64,000 nt of DNA from [Eubacterium] siraeum (GCA_025150425.1 CP102281.1:620001-684000), one strand, 5' to 3'; shown: positions 25,007 through 34,954, counted from the stretch's first letter. Numbers and translations: made by a program. The notes: a model not told the origin generated them from the letters alone.

Positions 25007-25909
25007 TCAGAAGATTGCTACAACTGCACCGTTGTACTTTTCGTTGATGAAGTTCTTTACATCGTCTGACTTGAGAGCCTTTATAAGAGCCTGAATCTTG
25101 GGGAGGTTTTCGTTACCGCTCTTTACAGCTACAATGTTTGCGTAGGTCTGAGCCGCATCGCCGGAAGCGTCTTCAACTGCGAGAGCCTTGCTTATGTCAA
25201 GACCTGCGGCAAGAGCATAGTTGCCGTTGATAACTGCTAAAGAACCTGCGTCGCTGTTTGCAAACTGAGCGGCAACCGTATCAGCCTGTACCGTTGTTAT
25301 CTTGTAGCCGTGGTCATCCTTTATGTCAAGCGTTGTAACGCCGTCCTTGGCATTTGCCCCCTCGGGAAGCTCGATAAGACCTTCCTGCTGTAAGAGAAGA
25401 AGCGCTCTTGTTTCGTTGCTGTCATCGGCAGGGATTATAATCGATGCGCCTTCCTTGACATCTGCCGGCTTTTCAACGCCGTTGCCGTAAAGACCGAACG
25501 GCTCATAGTGAATGAGTGCGGCGGGAACTATGTCTGTTCCGTTCTTCTCGTTGTAGTTGTTGAGGTAGGGTGTGTGCTGGTGGTAGTTTGCGTCAAGCTC
25601 TCCGCTTGCAACTGCGTTGTTGGGCAGTACATAATCATCGTAAATGGTAATCTGAAGATCGTAGCCTTCCTTAGCAAGCTTGTCCTTTACAAATTCGAGT
25701 ATCTCGCCGTGAGGTGTAGCTGTTGCACCGATTTTGATAACGTTGTCTGTGTCTGCCGAACTTTCTGCGGCGCTTGATGCTGCAGAAGATGTATCTGCCG
25801 AAGAAGCATCGTTTGATGAAGCTGTCGAGCTTGTGCCGTTTGAACTGCACGCTGTGAGCGTTACACCTGCAAGAGCCGCTGTAAGTATTAATGATAAAAT
25901 CTTTTTCAT
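25007..25909 (-). CDS. metQ: Methionine ABC transporter substrate-binding lipoprotein
   Basis: 300 residues of the NlpA/MetQ family. Lipobox LTAC, a Ser/Ala-rich linker (about 23-55), then IKIGATATPHGEILEFVKDKL, the standard mature start of MetQ. YYDDYVLPN and EANYHQHTPYLNNYN-like segments follow. It captures D/L-methionine or a related compound outside the cell for MetNI. It is the last gene of metNIQ, separated from metI by 187 bp without an obvious gene. Confidence 0.93.
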   Translation of the reverse strand: MKKILSLILTAALAGVTLTACSSNGTSSTASSNDASSADTSSAASSAAESSADTDNVIKIGATATPHGEILEFVKDKLAKEGYDLQITIYDDYVLPNNAVASGELDANYHQHTPYLNNYNEKNGTDIVPAALIHYEPFGLYGNGVEKPADVKEGASIIIPADDSNETRALLLLQQEGLIELPEGANAKDGVTTLDIKDDHGYKITTVQADTVAAQFANSDAGSLAVINGNYALAAGLDISKALAVEDASGDAAQTYANIVAVKSGNENLPKIQALIKALKSDDVKNFINEKYNGAVVAIF

Positions 25910-26096
25910 GTCAATTCTCCGTTTCTGCGGTTTTACCGCCTGTCAATGTTGTATTTTGTTTATCGTTTATCTTTCTTTGTTCTGCACCGTTAGTTTACGG
26001 GTTTTATCTCTTTATATACAACATCGGCACATTCGTCCGAAACGGAAATTCTGTCGCAACAGCTTTATGAAAAGCAGTGACATATTATATCTCTCC

Positions 26097-26774
26097 TTAC
26101 TTGTTTATACGTTTGTCTGCCTTGCGTGCTATCAGCATACCAAACTCCTGAATAAGCTGTACTATGATAACCGTGAGCAGAACGCATATCCACACAATAT
26201 CGTTATTGAAACGCTGATAACCGAATGAGATAGCTATCATACCAAGTCCGCCGCCGCCGATCGTTCCTGCCATTGCCGAGTAGCCGAGAATGGTTACAAG
26301 GGAAATGACTGCGCCGACCATGAGTGCGGGCTTTGCTTCGGGGATAAGCACCTTGTATATTATCTTGAGTGTTGAACTGCCCATTGCCTGAGCCGCTTCA
26401 ATAACGCCTTTGTCAACCTCTTTGAAAGAGGATTCTGTCATTCTTGCCACATAAGGTATAGCCGCTATAACGAGCATTACTATCATCGCCTTATTGCCAA
26501 GACTTGTTCCGACAATAAACTTTGCCGCCGGTAAGCAGGCAACCATCAGAATGATGAACGGGATACTGCGGAAAATATTAACTAAAATACCGATTATTTT
26601 GTTGAGCCACGGGATAGGGTGGATTCCGTCCTTATCGGTCACTGTAAGCAGTACGCCTATCGGAAGTCCGAAAACGTAAGCTACGAATGACGAGATGAAC
26701 GTTAAGTATATCGTTTCCCATATACCCTGTAAAAGTACGCCTTTATCCCACAGCTGTATAAGATCGCCTGACAC
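26097..26774 (-). CDS. metI: Methionine ABC transporter permease
   Basis: 225 residues with five membrane helices. The ATPase-contact EAA loop reads EAAQAMGSSTLKIIYKVLIPEA. It forms a homodimeric channel with MetN. The start is GTG, preceded by AAGGGGGAAGAAAA. The start is 12 bp from the metN stop codon. Confidence 0.93.
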   Translation of the reverse strand: MSGDLIQLWDKGVLLQGIWETIYLTFISSFVAYVFGLPIGVLLTVTDKDGIHPIPWLNKIIGILVNIFRSIPFIILMVACLPAAKFIVGTSLGNKAMIVMLVIAAIPYVARMTESSFKEVDKGVIEAAQAMGSSTLKIIYKVLIPEAKPALMVGAVISLVTILGYSAMAGTIGGGGLGMIAISFGYQRFNNDIVWICVLLTVIIVQLIQEFGMLIARKADKRINK

Positions 26775-26786
26775 TTTTCTTCCCCC

Positions 26787-27773
26787 TTACACCTGTGAAT
26801 AGGTAACGCTATTGGCTTTAAGATATGCTGTTATTTTTTCTGCCGATGTATCATCATCGGGCAGCTGTACCAGAATCTGACCGTATGCCTTGCCGTCAAT
26901 GTCCTTTGTATCTGCGTGAAGAATATTGACGGGAGTGTTGCATTTTAATATCATATCGGATAACAGCGACTTTGAAGAATTTTCGCCGTTGTAGATAATC
27001 CTTATCTTCTTTCCGTGTTCGCTTGTTACCGGAAGCTCGCCCTGCGGCATTATGAGCTTTTTTGCTATATCAGACTTCGGATTTGCGAATACCGTTCTTA
27101 CATCGCCTATCTCTGCGACCGTGCTGTTATCAAGCACTGCGACCCTGTCGCATATACTGTCTATTACCTTCATCTCGTGAGTTATCACTATTATGGTAAC
27201 TCCGAGTGTGCGGTTGATTTTCTTAAGAAGCTCAAGCACCGACCTTGTTGTGTCGGGGTCAAGTGCGCTTGTTGCCTCGTCGCACAGAAGATAGTGCGTT
27301 TTTGCGGCGAGCGCTCTTGCTATTGCTACTCTCTGCTTCTGTCCTCCCGAAAGCTGTGACGGATACGCCTTCGCTTTATCGGAAAGTCCTACAAGCTCGA
27401 GCAGGCTTTCGGCTCTTTTTACGGCGTCTGCCTTTTTCATACCTGCGATTTCAAGCGGATAGCAGATGTTCTTTATTACGTTTCGCTGTGCGAGAAGATT
27501 AAAGCCCTGAAACACCATTCCGATGTTTTGTCTTGTTTTAAGAAGCTCTTTTGTTTTGAGGCTTCCAAGCTCCTTGCCGTCTATTATTACCTGTCCCGAG
27601 GTCGGGCGCTCAAGGTAATTTATACAGCGGACGAGTGTGCTTTTGCCGGCTCCCGAAAGTCCGATGATGCCGAATATCTCTCCGTCGTTTATTGTTATGT
27701 TGATGTCTTTTATCGCAGTAACGCTGCCTTTTGAGGTGCGGTACGTCTTTTCAAGGTTTTTAAGCTCTATCAT
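26787..27773 (-). CDS. metN: Methionine ABC transporter ATP-binding protein
   Basis: 328 residues. Walker A GLSGAGKST, signature LSGGQKQR, Walker B LLCDEATSALDP, H-loop VITHEM, then a C-terminal NIL domain (about 255-328) that senses methionine and gives trans-inhibition in MetNI. The ATG at 27773 is chosen because GGAGGATAT lies directly before it; the ATG 12 bp further upstream is part of that ribosome site. Expression is probably controlled by the attenuator immediately upstream. Confidence 0.93.
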   Translation of the reverse strand: MIELKNLEKTYRTSKGSVTAIKDINITINDGEIFGIIGLSGAGKSTLVRCINYLERPTSGQVIIDGKELGSLKTKELLKTRQNIGMVFQGFNLLAQRNVIKNICYPLEIAGMKKADAVKRAESLLELVGLSDKAKAYPSQLSGGQKQRVAIARALAAKTHYLLCDEATSALDPDTTRSVLELLKKINRTLGVTIIVITHEMKVIDSICDRVAVLDNSTVAEIGDVRTVFANPKSDIAKKLIMPQGELPVTSEHGKKIRIIYNGENSSKSLLSDMILKCNTPVNILHADTKDIDGKAYGQILVQLPDDDTSAEKITAYLKANSVTYSQV

Positions 27774-27783
27774 ATATCCTCCC

Positions 27784-27815
27784 ATAAAAATAACGGACGT
27801 TTATTTTACGTCCGT
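27784..27815 (-). terminator. Leader (attenuator) terminator of metNIQ
   Basis: On the minus strand ACGGACGT, loop AAAATAA, ACGTCCGT, then TTATTTTT. It lies about 10 bp before the metN start region and 22 bp after the stop of a 25-codon leader frame, so unconditional termination here would silence the operon. Confidence 0.7.
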
Positions 27816-27836
27816 GCGTTTGAACATCCGACAGGC

Positions 27837-27914
27837 TCAGACTTTCTTTCGGGACAGACGTATTATATTGTTTGCACACATTCGCATTTTATTGTTTGCG
27901 GTTGTCGGTTTCAT
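27837..27914 (-). CDS. Putative 25-residue leader peptide with Met/Cys codons
   Basis: The ATG at 27914 is preceded by GAAAGGGG with an 8-nt spacer. The peptide begins MKPTTANNKMRMCANN and ends in LSRKKV before TGA. Met at positions 10 and 12 and Cys at 13 form a sulfur-amino-acid cluster. Codons 18-21 contain ACGTCTGT (27861-27854), which can pair over 8 bp, with one G-U, with the 5' arm of the downstream terminator (27815-27808). That is the geometry of ribosome-mediated attenuation. It is too short for usual gene finders. Function is inferred. Confidence 0.5.
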   Translation of the reverse strand: MKPTTANNKMRMCANNIIRLSRKKV

Positions 27915-27945
27915 CCGGTCAGCCCCTTTCGTTTTCGTTGTTATG

Positions 27946-27974
27946 AGTATAACATACTAAACCTATGTTGTCAA
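27946..27974 (-). promoter_or_regulatory. metNIQ promoter
   Basis: On the minus strand TTGACA (27974-27969), 17-bp spacer, TATACT (27951-27946). Confidence 0.75.
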
Positions 27975-27981
27975 TAGGTTT
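27959..27981. promoter_or_regulatory. Operator over the metNIQ -35 box
   Basis: Perfect arms AAACCTAT and ATAGGTTT separated by 7 bp cover the -35 element, so a bound protein would block transcription. The regulator is unknown; the divergent TetR gene at 28163 is one candidate but has a different operator of its own. Confidence 0.5.
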
Positions 27982-28073
27982 AGCGGATTTAGCTTGTCGA
28001 AAATAATTACACAATCCTTATCGCTTTTGTAGGTTTTGTATAAACGATGCTGAAATAAATATTACGGTAATTA

Positions 28074-28102
28074 TTGACTTTTAAGAAGAGGTGTGTTATA
28101 AT
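28074..28102 (+). promoter_or_regulatory. Promoter of tetR and the surface-protein gene
   Basis: TTGACT (28074-28079), 17-bp spacer, TATAAT (28097-28102). Confidence 0.75.
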
Positions 28103-28115
28103 TGAGTAAACTCAA
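28102..28115. promoter_or_regulatory. Palindromic operator, probable TetR autoregulation
   Basis: TTGAG-TAAA-CTCAA directly overlaps the end of the -10 box. Confidence 0.5.
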
Positions 28116-28162
28116 GACTAAACTGTTGATTATAATGCTGAGGCTGATAAGGAGGATACAAA

Positions 28163-28876
28163 TTGAAGGGATTACAGCCAAAGGGTATAGCAAGACGGAA
28201 TAAGATGCTGCTTGCGGCTATTCAGTTATTTTTAGAGCAGGGGTATGAAAAGACGACCACTGCACAGATAGCAAGGGCGGCAGGAATGTCACCGACTTCG
28301 TTCTTTGCGGCATTTGAAAATAAGGAAGCGTTGCTTCTGACGCTGACACAGATCATGTTTGAAAATCAGTTTGCAAAGGCGAGGGCATTTGCAAAGGATA
28401 TGGAGCCGCTCATGGTGTACTGCCTTGAAACGTCATTGCAGATATATATAACCGAGCTGTCCGAGCCGCTGAGGGAGATATATGTAATGGCATATACCCT
28501 GCCAAGCACTACGGAATACATTTTAAAAAGTACGGCCGTACAGATAAAGGCTATATTCTCACCGTTTATGCCGGATGCGGAGGATAAGGATTTCTACGAG
28601 ATGGATATAGCGTCGGGAAGTATAATGCGTGGCTTTATGGCGAGGAAGTGTGATATGTACTTCACAGTGCAAAAGAAGATAGAGCGTTTTCTTGAGTGCT
28701 GTCTTAAGCTGTATGATGTGCCTAAGGAAAAACGTGCGAGCCTTATAGAAGCTGTACTTGCGTTTGATCTGCACTCGGTGGCAAAAAGACTTATAGATGA
28801 GATAATCGCAAAAGCGGAAACGGGGCTTGAAAAAGCAATCGAAAGTTCAATAAACGAAAAAAACGAAAACGGATAA
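28163..28876 (+). CDS. TetR/AcrR-family transcriptional regulator
   Basis: 237 residues. The N-terminal helix-turn-helix (about 10-55) reads KMLLAAIQLFLEQGYEKTTT ... MSPTSFFAAFENKEALL, the standard TetR pattern. The C-terminal ligand domain is helical and unassigned. The start is TTG with GGAGGATACAAA before it; no better ATG exists in frame. It is 15 bp upstream of the giant surface-protein gene and shares its promoter, so it probably controls that gene and itself. Confidence 0.88.
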   Translation: MKGLQPKGIARRNKMLLAAIQLFLEQGYEKTTTAQIARAAGMSPTSFFAAFENKEALLLTLTQIMFENQFAKARAFAKDMEPLMVYCLETSLQIYITELSEPLREIYVMAYTLPSTTEYILKSTAVQIKAIFSPFMPDAEDKDFYEMDIASGSIMRGFMARKCDMYFTVQKKIERFLECCLKLYDVPKEKRASLIEAVLAFDLHSVAKRLIDEIIAKAETGLEKAIESSINEKNENG

Positions 28877-28891
28877 TTACGGAGGTGGGTT

Positions 28892-31800
28892 ATGTTCAGA
28901 AAGATGAAAACAAGGAAAAGGCTGGCGGCGTTAATAACGCTTATCACGCTGTTTGCGTTTTCAAGCGTGATGACGGTTATGACGGCGGCACAGGAAGCGT
29001 CGCTTGTATCCGCAACGCTTACTACGGACAAGGAGAGTTATGAAGAAGGGGAAAACGTTAATATTGCTCTTACGGTGAAGAACGGCAATATTTACGGGAT
29101 TGATAAGGTAAAGTCTGAAATCGGATTGCCGGACGGACTTACACTGAAGAAGGGCGAGCTTACCGACGGTGAATATACACTTGCGGCAGGACAGAGCAGG
29201 TCAAATGAGATAACGGCTTATATAGAGAAAGCCTCAAAACCCGGCGATACTACCGACCCTGTAAATCCCGGCAATCCCGAAACGGACGGTTCTCTGTGTC
29301 CGCTGTGGCTGACGCTGAGCATTTTATCGGGCGGTACGCTTGCGGTCCTCGGTATTAAAAAGAAGTGCGGCAAGAAGATATTGTCACTGTTCTTATGTGC
29401 TGTAATCTCGCTGACCGCATTACCGACAGATGTATTTGCAGACGAGGTCATAATGCCCAGTGCAAGCGGAAGTGTTACGGCAAGTAAGGACATAACCGTA
29501 AACGGTGCTAAAAAGACGATAACCGCAGAGGTTACATATAACGAGAATAAGCCCGCTGACGAAGAGGTCACAGTGACCTTTGATGCGGGTGACGGTACTC
29601 CGGTAGCCCCGATAACCTTAAAGAAGGGTGAAACGATAAGCAGACTTCCCGAATCATTCGGTGCGGGCAAGGCGTTTATGGGCTGGTTTACCGATACGGC
29701 ATTAACAAATGAGCTGTTTACCAATACTCCGATAAACGAGGATATGACCGTATATGCCTCGTTTGTGGAATCTGCCGATGATTTCCAATCCGGCGTGAGA
29801 ACCACCTACTATGTGGAGGATTGTGCGGAATATCAGCCGATCACGCTTATATGCGGCGAAGAAATAACGGCAGATAATGTATGGGAGTACATCACCTTAT
29901 TTGCGTATACGGGTGATACTCCGGAAAATTTCGTTGTAACATCAAACGAGAAGGATGAATATACACTCGTTCCCGAAACCGCATACACAGCCGGCTGTAT
30001 GTACCGTATGACAGCAGGCGAGGGAGTTACATTCAAGGGCCTTGACGATACAGTCAACGAGTATACATTCAAGATATACAAAGAGCAGACTAATATAATC
30101 GAGGTCAGGGACAATATCAAGTATCTCGATAAAGCCAAGCTGTTCGCTACGGATAAAACCGATGAGTATATGGTTCAGGCGGATTATTTTGAAGAAAATT
30201 CTCTTGCTGTGGGCGATGTGCTTTGCATTGACAACGGCACGAAGAATTTTACCGAAGACTGCCTGTTTGTAAAAATTACAGATACAATAAAGGACAGAAA
30301 CATTTACTACATTCAGACAGCCGATTGCGAAGCGGAAGATGTTTATGACAATGTTGATGTTTATTTTGTCGAGCCTGCAAAAAACAAGTTCCTTGAGGAG
30401 CAGATCGACACCGAGGCGATAGCGGAAGAAGTAAAGAACAGCGAGGGCGTACAGCAGCTGAACCTTGTGCTTGCGGCACTGCTTGCCGAGGATGAAACCG
30501 TAAACGAGATAATGGAGGGCGAACCGCTTGTTACCGATACAGTAACCGCCACTGCTTATGCCGCTTCGGACGATGACAGATTAAAGGATTTCTCGGACTA
30601 TTCACGTCCTAAAGAGGATACGCTCAAGAGCATCGCCGCAAGTCTTGCTATCGGTCTTTCCGTATCCGTAAAGGTCGGTGAAGCAGAAAATGATAACTTT
30701 ACTACCGTTAATCCGGATTACTGGTCGGTCATTACATTCGAGTTGAATTATAAGACTACCATTAAGAAAAAACTCAAGGTAGATGCAACATTTACAGTAA
30801 GCGAATATCTTAATGTTTCATTCCAGGGTTATAATTCATTCGAATTCAAGTGGTTTGAGCTGCCTGAGCTTGAATTCAACTATGCGGCTAATATCTATAC
30901 GCAGACGGATATTGAACTTAAAGTTCTTGTCTGCTCGGTAGGCGCAAACAGCTACAGGAATATCACGAGCGAAGTCGCAAAGATGCTCGGCAGTGACGAG
31001 AAGAACGATACCGCAGGTCTTGTAAAGGATGTCAAGGATATGCTTAACAAGAAGGGCGGAGAGATAGAAATATGCCGTATACCGTTCTTCACGGCATTTA
31101 AACCGCTGTCGCTGTTCCAGCTTAACTTTGAACTTAGCCTTGTTGTAAAGATGAATTTCGCAGGCGGTATAGGAAGTAAGTTCTCTATACTTGATGCAAC
31201 GCAGGTAGGTACACACGGCAACTCAAAGGATAAAGAGTTCAGTATGTACAAAAACAAGCTTATCGAGGGCGACAGGTACAGCTTTGACCTTACGGTATTC
31301 GGATACGTCGGCGTTAAGATGGGCGTTTCCGGACAGCTTACCGTATCGTTCACAGGTCTCAGACGACTGGGCGAGGTCGGCGTTGAGGTTCAGGTAGGCG
31401 CATATCTCGATATATACGGTCTGGCAAAATATCACGTCGTCAAACCGGATCACCGATACAGTACGGTATATCGGACGCTGACGGGCGGATTCTATCTTGA
31501 AGCGGGAATTTATCTCGAAGTAAATCTTGTCGCAGAATCAAAGGTATTCAAATTGCGGCTTGAAGCACCGCTGATACCCGAAATCAAGTGGCCGCTGTTC
31601 TCAATGGGCGACAAAGACCTTGTTATATGCCTTAACGATGTGACAACTCCGATATTATTCAGCTCAAACGGCACTTACTGGGGAGAAGTCAATATTGATA
31701 ATCTTCCGGCAGTGTCCGCACAGACGCTTGATATTACAACAGGCGTGATAAATTACAATGCGTCTGTACCGTGGAGCAAGCTGTCGATGAATGTTTCGGG

Positions 31801-34800
31801 CGAAGGCTTCAGAATGCTCTATGACAGGAGAGGAACATTTATCCGTTACGAGCAGCCATACAGTATGTCAGGCTTCTACAAGAACAGTACAGCCGAAGGT
31901 GTCGGTCAGATACACTATACAGGCACGTCACTTCAGTTCACAAAGACCGCCGACCCCGAAATGAGTCTTACAAAGTCGGTAAAGGTTATCTGGTACGATG
32001 AGTCGAGAGTTAAGGAAGAGGACGTAGGCAAGATATTCACTGTCAATTTCTACAGAGAGGTTGACGGAGTTAAAACTCTTGTTGAAACAAGAAAAGTACC
32101 TGCGGGCAGTTTTGCAGGCTCTTACAACACAAATAACGCTCCGGACAGCTGGAAGTACATTGACTGCAAGTGGAAGGATAAAGACCCGTACTTCATAACC
32201 GTTGACCACGACAACTATGAAATAGTATACACCGCAACAAGAGCGCAGACTCTTATGGAGATGGAATACTATGATGCCGTAAACAAAGAGTGGGTAGTAG
32301 AACTGTGGGCAGTGAATGCCGGCGATGTTCTTAAAGTACCCGATAACTCCAGTGACGAGTATATGAAGCTGACCTCCTGGCACGCAACATACGGAGTACC
32401 GTTCGGTTTTGAAAAGATGTATAAGTATGCCGGAAATAAGCTGAGAGCGATAGACTCCGGATGCCGCAAGGATTACTATACAAGCGGTCAGCCGACAGAC
32501 AAACCGCTTTACAAGGTTACGGGCAACACCCAGAGAGCGGCTTCCGAAAACTTCTATTTCAATCATCACAGCGACTATCAGAAGGTTGCACTTCACTTCA
32601 GCGCAAATTACGACAGAGCGCTGATGAACGTTACGTACAATTACTATAATTATGCCGGCGATAAGAAGTCGACAACCGTAAAGACACCTTACGGCACAAG
32701 ACCGGAATTTTTCCTTTCAAGCTGGCCTTACGGTAAGACATTCATGGGCTACACTCCCGACGGCGGTAAAACTTTATACGATAAGGATACCGTATTCAAT
32801 GAGCAATTGCCTTATGTATATGAGGATACCGTATACGATGCGGTTTACGAAGCCGGAATATTCGATGTTGAGATTCAGTATTATGATGATGTTGCCCGTG
32901 AATTCAAGACATATAAGACACTGAAAATAGAGGGCGGCTCAAAGGTACCTCAGTCGGTATTTGACGAGGCTTGGAGCAAGAGCAATTGGCAGGAGGGTAC
33001 AACAATTCAGTTCATCGACTGGAGCGATGTACACCTGAGTGAAGAATACGGTGATGCGTACCTCAACGAGTTTATACCCGACAAGACGCTCATTTACAAG
33101 AGTATTATACTCCGTCCGAGATTCAAACGTAATGTTACAATTAAGCTGGACGCAGGTGACGGCAGACTGATATTTGAAGAAAGCAAAGAGTTCAAGAGCT
33201 ACAGTCAGGATAAATATGAGGTAGAAATTTCACGTTGGGCAACTAAGGATGCCGACAAGTACAACGATTATCAGCCTACAGGCTGGAAGGACAGCACTAC
33301 AGGCGAGATATACGCCTTAGGTCAGACGGTAAAACTCGATTATTCGACAACACTGACAGCGATCTATCAAGCTACGCCCAAGACCTATACGGTAAATGTA
33401 TCCACACCGTACGGTGTACTTCTGAACGGAGAAAAGACCGATAAATTCAGCGGCGGATATGATGATTATCTCGCATTCGTTGAAAAGTACAACAATTATA
33501 CTCCTGCCGATGTTGAGGGCGAGGGATATACTCTCGTGTTCAAGGGTTCATCAAGCAAAGCGTCCGAGGACGGTCTGACGCTTGACATAGCTTTTGACAG
33601 ATGGCAGAAGGTTATCCACAAGCATACATTAAAGCTTGACGCAAACGGCGGTAAGCTGACAGGAAGCGATGAACGCACAGCGGATTACGGTACAGAAATT
33701 AAGCTGTCGGATATGGCGACTGCGTCAAAGACGGACGACCTGAGAGATTATATCTTCGGCGGCTGGAAGGATGAGGACGGAAATATCTACGGTGCTGACG
33801 ATATAATAACGCTGACAAAGGATACGACATTGACAGCAGTATGGAAAAACGGCGCATACAAGGAATACACGATAACCTTTGTCCTCGATAGTAAGACGAT
33901 AAAAAGAGTGACCTATCACTATGGCGATGCACTTCCCGTATTTGACGCACCAAAAGAAGCTGACGGATATATCTTCGGCGGCTGGTCGTGGTTCGGCACT
34001 GAGGGCGCATTATCCGGACAGCCCGACACGATGCCTGCATCAACGCTTACTGCAATAGGTACGACCACAAAGTGTTATATATCTTACGAATTTGACGGTA
34101 CGGTATACGGCACAAAGGAGGTCGGCAAGATAGGCGATACGATAACCCTTATTGCAAAGCCCGAAAAGGATTATTACGATGTGACCGAATGGTCTGCAGA
34201 CGGTATCACTGTAACAGACGGCAAGTTTGTAATGCCTGCTCGTAATGTTACATTCAAGGCGACCTCATCGCCTAAGTTCTATAATGTCAATATGACGGTT
34301 GACGGAAGCGCAAGCTCCGACAGCCCGATGAAAGCACAGTATATGAGTACGGTAACGCTTCCCGAACCTCCCAAAAAGAGCGGCTATACTTACTACTGGC
34401 AGTCCGATGATGTTGCTATTTATGAGGAAAGCGGCGAATACAAGTTTACAATGCCTCATAACGATGTAAGCGTTGAGTGCGTTTACACAACGGCAACCTA
34501 CAACGTTTACTATATGATAGATGGCGAAGCAACGCCGTATATGACTATCACCGATGTCCCTGCAGGCAAGGAAATGTTCGCTTATATCGACCCGCCACGC
34601 AAGGAAGGCTATCTGTTCAACGAAACGTGGATATGCACGGACGTTTCTCTTGTTAATAAGGAAGGCAGATACACAATGCCCGACAGAGATGTTTACTTCT
34701 GTGGAAGATTTGCCAAGAACGATGACACTATGGTTATGCTCGGCGTAGAAGTGTATGTTGACGGCAATCCGGAAACGCATTATATGCTTTACACGAACAG

Positions 34801-34954
34801 AGGCGAAACCGTAACGCTCCCCGATATATTCATGGACGGATATACAAAGTCATACGAAAGCGACAAGCTGACAGTCACAAACGGAAATGTCACAATTCCG
34901 ACAGGCGACGATGTCTTTGAGGTATCGCTCAGGATAAATTTCACCAAGAGCTGA
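28892..34954 (+). CDS. Giant cell-surface protein with InlB-type (Flg_new) repeats
   Basis: 2020 residues. Order: signal peptide/first membrane segment (about 9-32), an Ig-like domain (TLTTDKESYEEGENVNIALTV), a Pro-rich linker, then NPETDG with a hydrophobic stretch and KKKCGKK (about 127-161). This looks like a C-terminal sorting signal. It is followed at once by a second signal-peptide-like segment ending PTDVFADE. InlB B/Listeria-Bacteroides repeats follow (VTVTFDAGDG ... FMGWFTD at about 225-275; LDANGGKL ... FGGWKDEDG and several more from about 1580 on). The middle (about 450-950) is beta-rich and unassigned. No C-terminal LPXTG is present. It is probably an envelope protein for adhesion or substrate contact. 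Ribosome site GGAGGTGGGTT. Confidence 0.85.
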   Translation: MFRKMKTRKRLAALITLITLFAFSSVMTVMTAAQEASLVSATLTTDKESYEEGENVNIALTVKNGNIYGIDKVKSEIGLPDGLTLKKGELTDGEYTLAAGQSRSNEITAYIEKASKPGDTTDPVNPGNPETDGSLCPLWLTLSILSGGTLAVLGIKKKCGKKILSLFLCAVISLTALPTDVFADEVIMPSASGSVTASKDITVNGAKKTITAEVTYNENKPADEEVTVTFDAGDGTPVAPITLKKGETISRLPESFGAGKAFMGWFTDTALTNELFTNTPINEDMTVYASFVESADDFQSGVRTTYYVEDCAEYQPITLICGEEITADNVWEYITLFAYTGDTPENFVVTSNEKDEYTLVPETAYTAGCMYRMTAGEGVTFKGLDDTVNEYTFKIYKEQTNIIEVRDNIKYLDKAKLFATDKTDEYMVQADYFEENSLAVGDVLCIDNGTKNFTEDCLFVKITDTIKDRNIYYIQTADCEAEDVYDNVDVYFVEPAKNKFLEEQIDTEAIAEEVKNSEGVQQLNLVLAALLAEDETVNEIMEGEPLVTDTVTATAYAASDDDRLKDFSDYSRPKEDTLKSIAASLAIGLSVSVKVGEAENDNFTTVNPDYWSVITFELNYKTTIKKKLKVDATFTVSEYLNVSFQGYNSFEFKWFELPELEFNYAANIYTQTDIELKVLVCSVGANSYRNITSEVAKMLGSDEKNDTAGLVKDVKDMLNKKGGEIEICRIPFFTAFKPLSLFQLNFELSLVVKMNFAGGIGSKFSILDATQVGTHGNSKDKEFSMYKNKLIEGDRYSFDLTVFGYVGVKMGVSGQLTVSFTGLRRLGEVGVEVQVGAYLDIYGLAKYHVVKPDHRYSTVYRTLTGGFYLEAGIYLEVNLVAESKVFKLRLEAPLIPEIKWPLFSMGDKDLVICLNDVTTPILFSSNGTYWGEVNIDNLPAVSAQTLDITTGVINYNASVPWSKLSMNVSGEGFRMLYDRRGTFIRYEQPYSMSGFYKNSTAEGVGQIHYTGTSLQFTKTADPEMSLTKSVKVIWYDESRVKEEDVGKIFTVNFYREVDGVKTLVETRKVPAGSFAGSYNTNNAPDSWKYIDCKWKDKDPYFITVDHDNYEIVYTATRAQTLMEMEYYDAVNKEWVVELWAVNAGDVLKVPDNSSDEYMKLTSWHATYGVPFGFEKMYKYAGNKLRAIDSGCRKDYYTSGQPTDKPLYKVTGNTQRAASENFYFNHHSDYQKVALHFSANYDRALMNVTYNYYNYAGDKKSTTVKTPYGTRPEFFLSSWPYGKTFMGYTPDGGKTLYDKDTVFNEQLPYVYEDTVYDAVYEAGIFDVEIQYYDDVAREFKTYKTLKIEGGSKVPQSVFDEAWSKSNWQEGTTIQFIDWSDVHLSEEYGDAYLNEFIPDKTLIYKSIILRPRFKRNVTIKLDAGDGRLIFEESKEFKSYSQDKYEVEISRWATKDADKYNDYQPTGWKDSTTGEIYALGQTVKLDYSTTLTAIYQATPKTYTVNVSTPYGVLLNGEKTDKFSGGYDDYLAFVEKYNNYTPADVEGEGYTLVFKGSSSKASEDGLTLDIAFDRWQKVIHKHTLKLDANGGKLTGSDERTADYGTEIKLSDMATASKTDDLRDYIFGGWKDEDGNIYGADDIITLTKDTTLTAVWKNGAYKEYTITFVLDSKTIKRVTYHYGDALPVFDAPKEADGYIFGGWSWFGTEGALSGQPDTMPASTLTAIGTTTKCYISYEFDGTVYGTKEVGKIGDTITLIAKPEKDYYDVTEWSADGITVTDGKFVMPARNVTFKATSSPKFYNVNMTVDGSASSDSPMKAQYMSTVTLPEPPKKSGYTYYWQSDDVAIYEESGEYKFTMPHNDVSVECVYTTATYNVYYMIDGEATPYMTITDVPAGKEMFAYIDPPRKEGYLFNETWICTDVSLVNKEGRYTMPDRDVYFCGRFAKNDDTMVMLGVEVYVDGNPETHYMLYTNRGETVTLPDIFMDGYTKSYESDKLTVTNGNVTIPTGDDVFEVSLRINFTKS

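Noticed and set aside
27784-27940. S-box (SAM-I) or T-box riboswitch upstream of metN
   Set aside because: Neither the S-box core nor the T-box AGGGTGG-type sequence is present; the leader-peptide model fits better.
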